Shown in pieces: positions 1 to 12,919 of a stretch of 64,000 bases of DNA (positions are counted from its first letter, which is position 1; every line of letters begins with the position of its first letter). The notes below the pieces were generated by a model that was given only the letters and a program-made list of their open reading frames with translations, made no database searches and was not told the origin of the DNA. Source of the stretch: Silene latifolia (Eukaryota > Streptophyta > Magnoliopsida > Caryophyllales > Caryophyllaceae). Position numbers and translations under genes: made by a program. The DNA is taken from positions 67,742,099-67,806,098 of the forward strand of contig NC_133531.1 of assembly GCF_048544455.1 (NCBI RefSeq), given 5' to 3'.

Positions 1-1270
1 AGTAATGAACCCGCTACCTATAAAGGTGCTATGGCCTGTTCCGACTCCAAGCTATGGCTCGAAGCCATGCAATCCGAGATGGACTCCATGTATGAGAATG
101 ACGTATGGGATGTAGTTGATTTACCTAATAAGGTAAAACCTCTAAAGTGCAAATGGCTTTACAAAATAAAGCGTTATGTAGACGCGCAACCAGATACCTA
201 TAAGGCACGACTAGTGGCAAAAGGTTTCACTCAAGTGCATGGATTGCATTATGATAAGATTTTTTCACCTGTAGTCATGCTACGTTCCATTCGGATAATC
301 TTAGCGATTGCTGCTTTTCATGATTATGAAATTTGGCAAATGGATGTGAAAACCGCCTTCTTAAACGGTTATTTGGAGGAAGAGTTGTACATGGTGCAAC
401 CCGAAGGTTTCATAGATCCTGAACATCCTAAGAAAGTATGCAAGCTTAAGCGTTCCATTTATGGACTTAAGCAAGCTTCTCGGAGTTGGAATCATCGTTT
501 CGACCAGGTGATAAAAGAGTATGGTTTCACTCGATCGGTCGAAGAACCATGCTTATACATCAAGTCGAGTGGGAGCAAGATTGTATTCTCGATATTGTAT
601 GTCGATGACATACTCCTGATTGGGAATGACATTCCTCTCCTATCTTCGGTTAAAGAATGGTTTAAGAACCATTTCCAGATGAAAGATCTGGGTGAGGCAC
701 ATCGCATTTTGGGAATCCGTATCTACCGAGATAGATCACGACGGACGTTATCACTTAGTCAGGAGTCTTATTTGGATAAGATTCTTGAGAAGTTCAGCAT
801 GACCAACTCCAAGAAGGGGAACCTTCCAATGACGTGTGGGATGCGGTTGAGCAAGTCTCGTCACCCACGACGCCTGAAGGGATTGAGCGCATGAGTCGTG
901 TTCCTTATGCATCAGCTATAGGATCAATCATGTATGCCATGATATGCACACATCCAGACGTGGCATATGCATTGAGTATGACGAGTCGGTACCAAAAGAA
1001 TTCATGTACCTACGGAGGACTAAGGATTGGGTATTGACTTATGGAGGAGATACTAAGCTATGCGCAACCGGTTACGCAGATGCTAGCTTCCAAACGAATC
1101 GAGATGATTAGAAATCTCAGTATAGATTCGTTCTTACTCTTAATGGTGCTGCGGTCAGCTGGAATAGTTCCAAACAGGAAGTTGTAGCAGATTCTACTAC
1201 TGAGCCATTGAAGTATGATAAGCATGGAGGGCACGTTATTTCCATGAGAATTAAACGTGTTCCTGAGTTG
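1..1270 (+). pseudogene. Ty1-copia polyprotein, RT and RNase H remnant (5' end outside window)
   Basis: This is the 3' part of a Ty1-copia pol gene, encoding the reverse transcriptase that copies element RNA into cDNA in the virus-like particle. The open stretch from 31 to about 870 shows the copia RT core: the entry motif WLEAMQSEMDSM, the KARLVAKGF and QMDVKTAFLNG blocks, SIYGLKQASR, and the catalytic YVDD box at 598-609. After about 840 the frame shifts. RNase H pieces follow in other frames (SRVPYASAIGSIMYAM, then LTYGGDTKLCATGYADASF and GAAVSWNSSKQEVVADS). A stretch expected between the Y.K.S and LTYGGD blocks is missing near 1000-1030, and a stop sits near 1108. The catalytic core of RT looks complete but RNase H is broken, so this is a dead copy. 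The gag, protease and integrase would lie to the left of the window. Confidence 0.9.
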
Positions 1271-3035
1271 TAATAGTCGATTATGAATTTGATACATTAT
1301 CTTTTTCATATACTATTTATAACTTCATCGTATTAATATAATATTTTGTTTTTCATGTGGATTGTACTGACAACTTTGAACGCCATAAAGTGAACTGAAT
1401 TACATTATATTTTGTTTTGGTCCGTAATCGCCTACAAGAGCTGATAACTCTGGCTATTATATTGTGCAGTCGATTGATGGTGGGTTCAACGAGCCATAAG
1501 TCAAACTGTTGACTGTTCGATCACAAATGCGAGATTATAACGATACCTCGTAGGACAAATTTTTGTGACAACGTAATGGAGTACTAAATGTTTAAAAACA
1601 TTCGGTGCCAGGTCGTGGATAGGACATCCATTGTGTTCCTAGAGTCGATTCTTTTGACTATCGACTGTCTCTTGAGATTAAGGCAGTTTTTGGGTGACTT
1701 TGGTTTCTTTCTCACGGTCTGCCGTAACTGGAGGCTAAGTAGATTTTTTCTGGGTCATTTCATATTGTGCTTACATCTGCAGGATTCGAGTTGAGGAAAA
1801 TATCCAACCCTTATCAGGTATAGTTATTTCTCAGGGCCACTCGAGGAGTAGTAACTGAAATGCATGGCCATGCTCGAATGTTGATTCGTTTATCAGTTAA
1901 GTTACTCTCTAGTCGGGGAAACCACTCTTGATAATGATCGCTTGTAAAATACGACCTTTGTGAATACGGATTTGCAAATTTTTTTACATTGAGTGGGAGA
2001 AATTTTAGGATATGAGAATCGGTTATCGCACATACACTTGTGAGGACAAGTGGGAGTTTGTTGGAGCTTGTGTCCTCCACAAATTAGTATGATAACATTT
2101 GTAAATCTCTTACAGGTTCACAAGGGTATACTTCGTATTTTAATCAGTTGACTAACGATTACCTAATAACGGTTGGCTTTCTAGAAAGTTTGACGTTATT
2201 ATCATACATATGGCGGTGATCAACTGGTCCCTAAAGGTCACACCTATAGGATGTGTTTGAGAGATGTGGTTATGGAAATGTAATCACATTGATGCCTTAT
2301 ATGACTAAACAGTTAGTCAATGTGTTGATGAGATAATTATGTAATGAAGATTAAATAATATTAGCTGAGACGAATTAACTGTCAATTCGTAAATTGAATA
2401 TAATAAGTTATATTTAATTAAATGTATGTAATGTTAGCTTAGACGAATTAATCTGTTAATTCGTAATTAAATGTAATCGGTTATATTTAATATCAACAAG
2501 ATGAATGTGTCATAGTGGTAATAGTGAGGGTACTCAAACCAAGAGGTCATGGGTTCGATCCTCACTAGATGACAATTTACACATTTTATACATTTTTGAA
2601 ATAACTGAAAAAAGAGAAATTAACTCTCTTAATTTAGGTATATGGGCCGAAAATTTGGAAGGAAAATATCTACCCTATTACACCTTATACTCAGTTTTAT
2701 AAGGGAATGGGAGATCATTATTTTCTAACCTAATTTTAACCTAGTTTTGCTCATCATTTCTCTCATCAGAAAATCACACAAAAACCCTAATATTTACAGA
2801 ACATTGGGGATCTCATTCTAGCAATTTTGAGGGGTATTTCTCGGAGCATCTTGGGTGCAACTGATAGGAGAATATCATTGTGATATTGTTCATAGGCCGA
2901 ATTAGCTAGGACCGAAGGTTATTTCTAATTCTCTTTACCCTTTTGTTTATGTAATTTAATTTTATGACTAGCATTCATCATGATATATTCGTTATAGTCC
3001 TTAAATTCAAAGGGATGCATACAGATAAATCCCAC
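1271..3035 (+). other. probable 3' UTR and LTR region of the copia element; no gene
   Basis: No ORF with recognisable protein features is present. The stretch directly follows the RNase H remnant, so a polypurine tract and 3' LTR are expected here. Copia-like LTR text seems to run from about 1490 to about 2950, but I found no second LTR copy inside the window to fix the ends. Between 2330 and 2490 a short segment is repeated (TTAGCTGAGACGAATTAA and TTAGCTTAGACGAATTAA, each followed by a similar AT-rich string). A tRNA-like sequence lies at 2508-2574. Confidence 0.4.
2508..2574 (+). other. tRNA-like sequence with A-box and B-box (SINE head or tRNA relic)
   Basis: The 67-nt stretch has an A-box-like CATAGTGGTAATAG and a good RNA polymerase III B-box, GGTTCGATCC, at 2552-2561. 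Its ends TGTCA and TGACA can pair as an acceptor stem. An AT-rich tail follows. It is slightly short and its T-stem is weak, so it is not a convincing functional tRNA. It could be the head of a tRNA-derived SINE or a tRNA relic inside the copia LTR. Confidence 0.4.
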
Positions 3036-3842
3036 AATTAGGAGTAAAGCAAAGTATGGTAAAGTGTAATTAAGATGTAAAACAGTATGTGTTAATCTAA
3101 TGACGACTTCCTTTATATACGGAAGCGTTTTATTAACATAAATAAATCTAACACCGAATAGAAATCGAGCAAATAGCCACTGAAAACAGCACGGACTCGT
3201 TTGGTTAGCTTCTAAGGACCTCCTTCACGCTTCCCGAGGTACGGCATTCTGCTCTAAATCTCCATCTTCTCAAAATGCATGCTATGTGGAACGAATATGG
3301 TACGATATCGCCACTTTAAGGTCCATTCCTGCAAATGAGACAAAACGAACAAAAGTAGCCAATTCGGGGCATTTTGCAATACAAAGCAATGAAATTGATA
3401 CAGAAATGCGTGCAATAAAAGGCCAAAAAGACTATATAAATTGCACGTATCATGTGTCCGGGCGGGTTGTCGCTGATGCTGCTCAGCATAAGTGTGCTAA
3501 GTATGGGGATTTATGCGCGACAACTGGTTATGGTTTCCTTCCCTTCTCTTTCTCTTCGCTTGGAGAGCTGGGTTCGGATGCTGTTATCTTGCTCAAGCGG
3601 ATCCAGAAATTCTCGGTATCTCAGGATGCGGGGGTTCTGGTGGCCGCTTATATTTTTACTAGACTTAGCTTTGCTGTTGCTAAGGGGGTGGGGGCCTAGA
3701 TTGTCTCTCGGCTCCCCACCAATTTCATGTAAACTTTTATTTTTCTATCTATGAAAGCTGCGCGCATCCTTATAAAAAAAAACTAAACAAAAATAAAAAA
3801 ATAAAATAAAATAAAAAATAAAAAATAAAAAATAAAAAATAA

Positions 3843-3912
<70 letters not shown>

Positions 3913-4007
3913 TAGAACAAGCAGAGAATTAAATTAAGATTAAAGAGAAGGGAATGATTACAAAGTTCGAAATCGGAAAAGAGAGACAAGCAAGAATTCC
4001 CAGCAGT
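3036..4007 (+). repeat. array unit 1 (lacks the palindrome cluster)
   Basis: This unit carries the LTR-derived part and a LINE C-terminal reading frame ending at 3699. The normal GAQ codon before IVSRLP is changed from CAG to TAG, so the frame stops early. It lacks about 170 bp holding the TCGATCGA palindromes; the gap is bounded by the shared trinucleotide ATC, pointing to a microhomology deletion near 3165. The tail from about 3770 to 3911 is A-rich and then (AAT)n. Confidence 0.8.
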
Positions 4008-5107
4008 AATTAGGAGTAAAGCAAAGTATGGTAAAGTGTAATTAAGATGTAAAACAGTATGTGTTAACCTAATGACGACTTCCTTTATATAGGGAAGCGT
4101 TTTATTAAAATAAATAAATCTAAAATGGAATCGAAATCCCGAGTATATAAGCTAGTCACTCGATCGAGGCATTTCATTCCTCTCGATCGAGTGATTCTTC
4201 AGCAATTCTTCTCGATCAAGCAACTATGGCTCTCGATCGAACAATTCCAAAATAGCTCACTTCGATCGAGTACAGCAGGGACTCGATCGAACAACTTCAA
4301 CTGCCAAATATACTCGATCGACCACAAAACCTCTCGATCAAGAAAATAGCCACTAAAAACAGCAGGGCTCGTTTGTTTGGCTTCTAAGGACCTCCTTCAC
4401 GCTTCCCGAGGTACGGCATTCTGCTCTAAATCTCCGTCTCCTCAAAATGCATGCTAAGAGGAACGAATATGGTACAATATCGCCACTTTAAGGTCCATTC
4501 CTGCAAATGAGACAAAACGAACAAAAGTAGCCAATTCGGGGCATTTTGCAATACAAAGCAATGAAATTGATACAGATATGCGTGCAATAAAAGGCCAAAA
4601 AGACTATATAAATTGCACGTATCATGTGTCCGGGCGGGTTGTCGCTGATGCTGCTCAGCATCTGTGTGCTAAGCATGGGGATTTATACGCGACAACTGGT
4701 TATGGTTTCCTTCCCTTCTCTTTCTATTCGCTTGGAGAACTCAGTTCGGATGCTGTTGTCTTGTTCAAGCGGATCCAGAAATTCTCGGTATCTCAGGATG
4801 TGGGGGCTCCGGTGGCCGCTTTTATTTTTACTAGACTTAGCTTTGCTGTTGCTAAGGGGGTGGGGGCCCAGATTGTCTCTCGGCTCCCCACCAATTTCAT
4901 GTAAACTTTTATTTTTCTATCTATAAAAGCTGCGCGCATCCTTATTAAAAAAAAAAGAAAAAAAAGAAAAAAGAAAAAAAAAAGAAAATAATAATAATAA
5001 TAATAAAAAAATTAGAACAGGCAGAGAATTAAATTAAGATTAAAGAGAAGGGAAAGATTACAAAGTTCGAAATCGGAAAAGAGAGACAAGCAAGAATTCC
5101 CAGCAGT
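4008..5107 (+). repeat. array unit 2
   Basis: This is a complete composite unit. Its LTR part includes the TCGATCGA cluster at about 4150-4345. The LINE 3' reading frame runs from about 4623 to a stop at 4904 and ends in VSRLPTNFM, as in most units. The tail at 4945-5010 is A-rich with a short AAT run. Confidence 0.8.
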
Positions 5108-5328
5108 AATTAGGAGTAAAGCAAAGTATGGTAAAGTGTAATTAAGATGTAAAACAGTATGTGTTAACCTAATGACGACTTCCTTTATATAGGGAAGCGT
5201 TTTAATAACATAAATAAATCTAACACGGAATAGAAATCCCGAGTATATAAGCTAGTCACTCGATCGAGGCATTTCATTCCTCTCGATCGAGTGATTCTTC
5301 AGCAATTCTTCTCGATCAAGCAACTATA
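5108..5328 (+). repeat. array unit 3, left part (interrupted by LTR element)
   Basis: This is the first 221 bp of unit 3. It stops at CAACTATA, where the LTR element at 5329-14841 begins. The continuation, CTATGGCTCTCG, resumes at 14842. Other units have uninterrupted CAACTATGGCTC here, which proves the insertion. Confidence 0.85.
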
Positions 5329-5529
5329 TGTAACACCCCCATTTATTTAAGGGCCTCGACTAGGACTCCTCAGATAAAGAAGGGTGTTACCATCTCGGAA
5401 CCCGAGGCAGTAGATAACAAAGGAAAAATAAACAGTACTTTAAATAGAAAGTTATAAATGTTTACAACTCAAATGGAAACTGTCTCAAAACTGAAAATAA
5501 GTCTGATAGCTAAACTGAAATAAAAATGG
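5329..5529 (-). repeat. 201-bp terminal fragment of a third LTR
   Basis: This matches the first 200 bp of both full LTRs and carries the outer TG end of the whole insertion. The joint to interior DNA at 5529/5530 has almost no shared sequence, which suggests a deletion that removed most of a second tandem element unit. Confidence 0.85.
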
Positions 5530-6263
5530 CCTAGTAAGCAAAACAGTAAACTCTTGCAAAGAATAAGACATTCAACAAGAAGTATATACACACTTAGAAT
5601 AACAGCAAAACAATTATCAACGGACACGACACCCGTTTCGGTCTACTAGCTACGTATAGGACTTAACTTGATTCTTCATCCTGTAACAACATAGCCTGGT
5701 TGGCTCTACTAACCATTCCAGTCAATCAGGGTCATATCCCTCCTACATCTAACCTCTTAGGTAGCTATAGCTTATGGTACCTCTATGATCAACTCATTAA
5801 ACATATCACTATATTATATCTCTACCTAAGGGTTCAGGGATCAGAAAGCCGCATGCATATCATCATATAATTCATAATTCACAACTCATGTCATCCATAC
5901 ACTAAAATTTCACTCAATTATTCAAATAAGTCAGCATGCCAATATCAACCATATTCTTTCATTGCACATCTTTAACCATGTATCACATCATTACTTACCT
6001 CATTCCGCTCCTGCAAAACTGTTAGTATAATATAGGCAAGGTCTGATCCTTTATTTTGTTACTACCCACTCTCTGCATCACTCAAGGTTTACCAGGTTAG
6101 ACTGAAAGGGCCAGTGGCTTGGTTTGAGGGGGCCCCTAACTCATTCCAATCCTGGGGCTCCTAACAGTTACTAGCCTGGGTTCATTTTATTTGACTCTTC
6201 CTATGTTCATTATTTTTGTTCATTTGTTTTTAGGCCTGAGGATCGTTCGCTCTGATACCACTT
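5530..6263 (-). other. second, truncated interior copy with primer site
   Basis: This piece corresponds to 12181-12919, including the primer-site complement GCTCTGATACCA at 6249-6260. It ends abruptly at the partial LTR. Confidence 0.85.
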
Positions 6264-8193
6264 TGTAACACCCCCATTTATTTAAGGGCCTGGACTAGGA
6301 CTCCTCAGATAAAGAAGGGTGTTACCATCTCGGAAACCCGAGGCAGTAGATAACAAAGGAAAAATAAACAGTACTTTAAATAGAAAGTTATAAATGTTTA
6401 CAACTCAAATGGAACATGTCTCAAAACTGAAAATAAGTCTGATAGCTAAACTGAAATAAAAATGGGCTAGCTCTAAGTCAGGTGATCCATGCTCGCTCCC
6501 CTGCCAGCTCTGTATGTCTCAACAACCTGTCAATCTGCTCCCCAGTAAATGGATCATCACAGGCGTACACGAATACACAGGGTCAACCGCGAGGTTGAGT
6601 AGGTAATACGATATAATAAAGAATGCAATTATATGATTCTCCAATCTCAACTCCATCACACACATCCCCGGAACGCCCAGCCATACCGATCCCCGGCAGA
6701 CTATATCAATCGACCGTCGTCGATATACCAGCTCGTAGCTGAGGACACCAGGGCAAGTCCTGCAGAACCCGCCTGGGCCTTAATCGCAATAATCTCATCT
6801 CCTCCAACTCCAACTCCGATGCAAATGCAATGTATGAAACGTATGAAACAATAATGCTCAACAAGATAAATAAGATAATCAGATATGTCATATAATCACC
6901 GAACATGCCAACTCTTTATAATCGTAAGAACTCAATCAGTGTATTCCCTACCTCAAGATCTTGCAGTCAAATAGTCGGTGCTCAGTAATATTCCACAACA
7001 AACTCGCCCTCTCGATATATAGCAATAAGAATTTAATCCAGCAGCTCAGAAATACTTGACTCGGAAATCACCACCTAATATTAATAGCATACGATTACTA
7101 AACCGAAAAGAAACTTAACCCATTTTATCAATTAATCATGCACCTAAACAAGACTCATCATAACTCAATAGAAACTTTAACTTATAGGGCAAATTCGACT
7201 TTTCTTATTTTCCAGAACCGGACAGACTTGCTATAAAATACATAACTAATTCTAGGAAAATTAAATCGATGCGAGGCCAATTGGGTTGGAACCATAACAC
7301 TCTAATCTACAGTTCTTATCTCATATACTTTTCCCAAATCCAAACATATCGATGGTTTCCAGACTGATTTCCAAAGGCTGACATAATTCGTCGCATAAAA
7401 AGTAAAGACTCATAAAACGAGTTTGAGAAATGATTTTTAAGTAAAACCAACGCCTAACTCATCTAAACTCTTTGAATGAAATATATGAAAAAGACCCAGC
7501 ACCAACTCAATATCTAAATTATGTTTTAGAAGTAATCTTCTAGCCTCTACTGATTCGCGGACCTTTTAGATAGACGTTCACAAATAATTTATTCAGGAAA
7601 AAATACACGGTAAAATGCTACCAATTTTCACAGGCATAAACTAGGCTTGGAATAAACATGAGTCTCTTCTTTAACTTTTTGCATCCGACGATTTTAAGAT
7701 AGGTAAAACACTCAAATAACACAGACCAACGAATCTGGAAATTGCTGTAACTATTTTATTCATTTATCTCATACAATTTATAATCAAAACCCCCAAACCA
7801 ATTTCTAGGGTTACAAAAATTATTCCAATACTACTATAATTATTAATTATGCTAATAATTGAATAAAGAGGTAATAGGATAGTCTACTTACGAAAAATGA
7901 TGAGAATAGGCTGAGAAATCGCCTCGCAATGCCTCACGAGTTCTTCACACACGGCTCCCTCTTCTCTCTTTTCTCTCTTTTCTCATGGTTAAAGTGAATA
8001 TGGTGATAGGGAGATTAGGGTTTGGTTAGATGAGTTATACGTATAGAATAGGTGCTATTAAGACGATATGGGCCTAGCCTAGTTAGATTAATTAAAACCC
8101 GAGTCACATAGTTACCCGAGTCACAAATACACTACACGACCCAGCTGGTAACTCGGCCTAATATAATATCATATTAAAATACCGGGTATTACA
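6264..8193 (-). repeat. LTR copy 2 of the LARD-like element
   Basis: This 1930-bp LTR has the same ends as copy 1. On its left the plus strand again carries the complement of the primer site (6249-6260), and on its right the complement of the polypurine tract. It is therefore both a 3' LTR for the main interior and a 5' LTR for the truncated left unit. Confidence 0.9.
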
Positions 8194-11100
8194 GTCTACC
8201 CTCCTTAAAAGAAACTTCGTCCCGAAGTTTACCCTCTCCTACCAACCAACGCAAACGAATTATGAAACGCATATACAATAGTATGTAAGGCACCCACCAA
8301 ATTGAATATTAAACGCAGTATTACATTCCACCCTCCTTAAAATAAACTTCGTCCCCGAAGTTTAACCATAACAGAAACCCATCATGAAACACTCCAACAT
8401 AACCCACACAACGCATAACCAATATAGCCAAACTGAGAAATCACACATGAAGGTATAAAAATTTTACAATCCTACCCTCTTTAACATGGTTACGTCTTCG
8501 TAACCTTCATTATTATAACAAAAGTTCTCAAACTACTGCTAACAACTGAATGAGGATAAAAGATTCACAACTCACGCTCAAGTTAACTAATCCCTACTAA
8601 AGACAATCAATATACAAGCTCTCTCAAGGAAGCTACGATTCTTCTTTAAAGACATCGCCACGGATCGGAGCAAAAGCCACGTTGAATAACTTAAGACATT
8701 TCAGTATTAATCTAGACACTCTTCATACCAATCAATACATGCAATAACATTCACAGGATCTGCTTGTCAATCTAATTTATACATTACTACTCAGGTTACC
8801 AAGATGAAGATGCCTAGGTGCTCACATATGGTTCATGTCAAATAACATCGTTTCATTAAGGTTACTAAGCAAGATCACTAACGTAACATACCACGATAAT
8901 CCTATCCGGCGTATTCTCGTGGCAGCATATTTTTCAAGAAATATTGGTAACATTTATTCATGTGAATAATCAAATTATGAATGGAACAATGCTTTACAAG
9001 GTTACCAGTAAAATCATTAGTAATTATTCATTTCACTAATCATTGTAATCTCATACCTTAGAAACATAGGGAATCAATCAACATAAGAAAAGAATTAGGG
9101 TCAAAACTTAATAAATCGATTTATGAAAATTTGTAACCTAATAGGTCCGATCGACTTTCCTTTACATAATCGTACGATTTAGGCCAAGACACGTAATCAC
9201 CAATAAAATGAAGACAACCGCCAGTAGTACTTATCATCCTAGAAATATTTTTAATCCTCATAACAAAGGGTTTGGGATTTATTCACGAATGACGAATGCA
9301 CATTGATTGGCAAATTTTACAAACTTATTGGTCGAATCAATCAAGCGAGTAAACAGCGATATTAGAAAGTTAACATACAAGACTATCATACATAAAATTT
9401 TGTTCTTGGTGTTAAATATATTTAAACTGCACCCAACACAATGACATAAAAGATTAAATGTATTTAACTACACCAATTTTACAAATATTCATTACATATC
9501 ATGCTAATATCAACATACCATGTTAACACATAACTCACTTAAGTCACCACATTATATTTCCCGTTTTGACATTCGTAACTAACCACAACCCACCAATTCA
9601 CTACATGAACGAACAACATGACTAAATTAACCCACTATTTGTGACTCCGTTCTAGCTTAATTCCTCCAGACTAGCAAATATCATGAAACCATACAACCGG
9701 ATTAATCGGCCGGAAATCTCATTCTGAATTTATACTCACACGACAAAATTTAACTTCATTTTCAAAACTTTTACTTTCATCTTTGGACGGTGAATAACTT
9801 CTTAACATAAATCTTATAATGAGTCGTCCATAGAATCCATTTCTGACTTACTACGAAACTCAAAATCGATAAACTTAATTCAATTCCTTCAAACAATACA
9901 AGCTTAGGTGTCGACTCATATTTCATAATTTACAGGTTCATCTTATTCATTTCAGTCCTATCTTTACTAATGAACGACTATTACCTCAACATCGGGATTT
10001 TAGTTGCACTTCTTTACTCAGTTATATTCACGGCTAACACGACTACACCATTTAATCAGAGACCTTTTAGATAGTACACATTCCCTGGTGACGTCTCATC
10101 AAACCATACGATTCGTACCATAATGTAAAGCAAGTAACTACAAATTAACTGTGTTCAATCAAAATTTTACCTCTTTATTACAGATCTATTTATCACAGGT
10201 TGCATGGTCACACAAAAGTATAAGTACCAACTCAATCACATGTTAAATTTTAAAACGGTTTATCACGTCATAAGAACTAGACAAGAGTCTAACCATATAG
10301 TCAATATAAGAAGATTATTAGTTTAGATCGGAGGCACATTATAAAATTCCCAGTTAAACTCCTTACGGAACCATCGACAGTGCGTCATGAGTAATTAACT
10401 TAATAATGTAGAAGTCAAACAACTGAAATTCCAATTGAGTATTAATAGTTATATTACACATACTTACTTAATACAACTTAGTTCTTTGTTGCTTCACGGT
10501 ATCTTATAACGATCACAATTATCAATTCGAAACATGGTATACTATTGGTATACAAATTAATCAGTTTGACTCGTGACTCACGGTTTGCTCTTCTCTACAC
10601 TCTATTTTCACTGTCCATGTCAAACATTTTATCAAATAAATCCAAGATTAACATTCCTCATTACTTCATATAAATTTATAACCAACCAAGCTGCTTTAAC
10701 ATCCACATCACAATTGACAAGTTTCGAGGTCTCTAAACTAGCTAAACATCCTTAATATACACAAAATAAAGTTATCTCTCGGGATTAATTATGCATACTC
10801 ATATTTAATAATCACACCAATCAGAATAGCTACTACCTTTAGACCAGAACCCAACACCTTGAGCCAACAAACATCCAAACATTTTTCATCATTTCCAATA
10901 TCAAGCTTTATTCTTAAACTCTGAAATTCATTATTAGGTGATATCTAATCCTTCATGTCAGGGAACTATCCCGCATTTAATGTGCCACATCTTAAGCATA
11001 CAATTTAAATAATATATTAACAACGAAACATCACACATTCACTCAATCCTACACCATATGCCAATTCATGTCCTCCTTAAAACATGGTTACATCACATAA

Positions 11101-12904
11101 TTCATATTTGATTAACTTTTATATGAAACTCACATAACTTACAATTTCAACAATCAAACATCATGCAACAACTTTCAAAATTCATAACTAAATAACCGCT
11201 TAGCTATTTCGCGAGCTATTATCGTTTTTAGGAAATATAATGAATTAACTAATCATAGGAAAGAGAATCAATTACAAAGCTTAAGAAATTTATTTATAAC
11301 AAATTTTACAACTCAGTTGGTCGGGACAAAAACTTTACAGCAATTAGACAGAAAATTGGGCAACTTGTAAAAATCACTATTAAATAACGACTCGTTAAGA
11401 TTTTACGTGGCTTATCATTTTGAAAACGTGAATGAATATTCTAAACAGTAGAGTTGGAATTATGCATATACAATAAACACGTTTTAAATGGTTTCTTTCT
11501 CAAAAACATGGGTCGAAACAGAACTGTGCAGTAACAATCTGACCACTGTCAACTAAAATATTTATTTCTCTCAAAATATAATTCATATTAGCATGAAACT
11601 AAAAGCATTGGAAAGCTAAATCAGAATGTTATCACACATAAAATTTTCACCATCATATAGAGAACACATTTTAGATGGCAGCCTGTACAAACAAGGTAAC
11701 ATTCTGGAATTTATTAAAATTTTTGGTTCCTTTAAATTACTTCACATTATCACACAACCATTCTTCCTCCAACACATGTTACATATCATTTGAAGCATAG
11801 AAATCACGTTGCACCATATACACGTAATTGCGTTCTAGAAAACGGTAAAGATTGCGAAACCGAAAATAAAATCAACTAAATAACTCAATAATCATGTATG
11901 TATAGACAATGCATTAGTTTCTCATCGTAACAATCACAACTTATTTAAATACGAAAATATATCCTAGAAATCACTAAGGCGTCACTTATTGAATACTAAC
12001 CTTATAACTAAATTAAATGTATATAATTAGACGTAAAAAAAATTGGCATGAAATTTTCAACACACAACTATATAACATTCATGGCTTAGGGCAACTCATT
12101 CCACATACCACTAGACATGGATTGCTAAGGCAATTAGTAAAATAATAACAATCATAAATCTCAAAATTCGATCACATTTGCCTAGTAAGCAAAACAGTAA
12201 ACTCTTGCAAAGAATAAGACATTCAACAAGAAGTATATACACACTTAGAATAACAGCAAAACAATTATCAACGGACACGACACCCGTTTCGGTCTACTAG
12301 CTTTACACATAGGACTTAACTTGATTCTTCATCCTCAGAACAACATAGCCTGGTTGGCTCTACTAACCATTCCAGTCAATCAGGGTCATATCCCTCCTAC
12401 ATCTAACCTCTTAGGTAGCTATAGCTTATGGTGCCTCTATGATCAACTCATTAAACATATCACTATATTATATCTCTACCTAAGGGTTCAGGGATCAGAA
12501 AGCCGCATGCATATCATCATATAATTCATAATTCACAACTCATGTCATCCATACACTAAAATTTCACTCAATTATTCTAATAAGTCAGCATGCCAATATC
12601 AACCATATTCTTTCATTGCACATCTTTAACCATGTATCACATCATTACTTACCTCATTCCGCTCCCGCAAAACCGTTAGTATAATATAGGCAAGGTCGAT
12701 CCTTTATTTTGTTACTACCCACTCTCTCGCATCACTCAAGGTTTACCAGTTAGACTGAAAGGGCCGGTGGCTTGGTTTGAGGGGGCCCCTAACTCATTCC
12801 AATCCTCGGGGCTCCTAACGATTTACTAGCCACGGGTTCATTTTATTTGACTCTTCCTATGTTCATTATTTTTGTTCATTTGTTTTTAGGCCTGAGGATC
12901 GTTC
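8194..12904 (-). other. non-coding interior of the LARD-like element
   Basis: This is 4.7 kb of AT-rich DNA with no long ORF and no retroelement motif in any frame. The part at 12181-12904 is also present at 5530-6248. Near the right LTR junction the plus strand has CTACCCTCCTTAAAAG, the complement of a polypurine tract. It is followed by the hairpin AAACTTCGTCCCGAAGTTT at 8212-8230, repeated in variant form at 8344-8363. Confidence 0.75.
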
Positions 12905-12919
12905 GCTCTGATACCACTT
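12905..12919 (-). promoter_or_regulatory. primer-binding site (initiator Met tRNA type)
   Basis: The plus strand reads GCTCTGATACCA at 12905-12916, three bases from the LTR. The minus strand therefore reads TGGTATCAGAGC directly after the LTR, the standard plant primer site for initiator-methionine tRNA. It fixes the element's orientation. Confidence 0.9.

Noticed and set aside
2508-2574. Functional tRNA gene
   Set aside because: The cloverleaf is short and the T-stem weak. I kept it only as a tRNA-like sequence.
4150-4345. CRISPR-like appearance of regularly repeated TCGATCGAG
   Set aside because: Spacing is irregular, the repeat is a short palindrome, the context is a plant LTR, and no cas gene is present.
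6633-6906. Overlapping small ORFs on both strands, repeated at 13290-13563
   Set aside because: They lie inside the two LTR copies of the same non-coding element, so their conservation reflects LTR identity.
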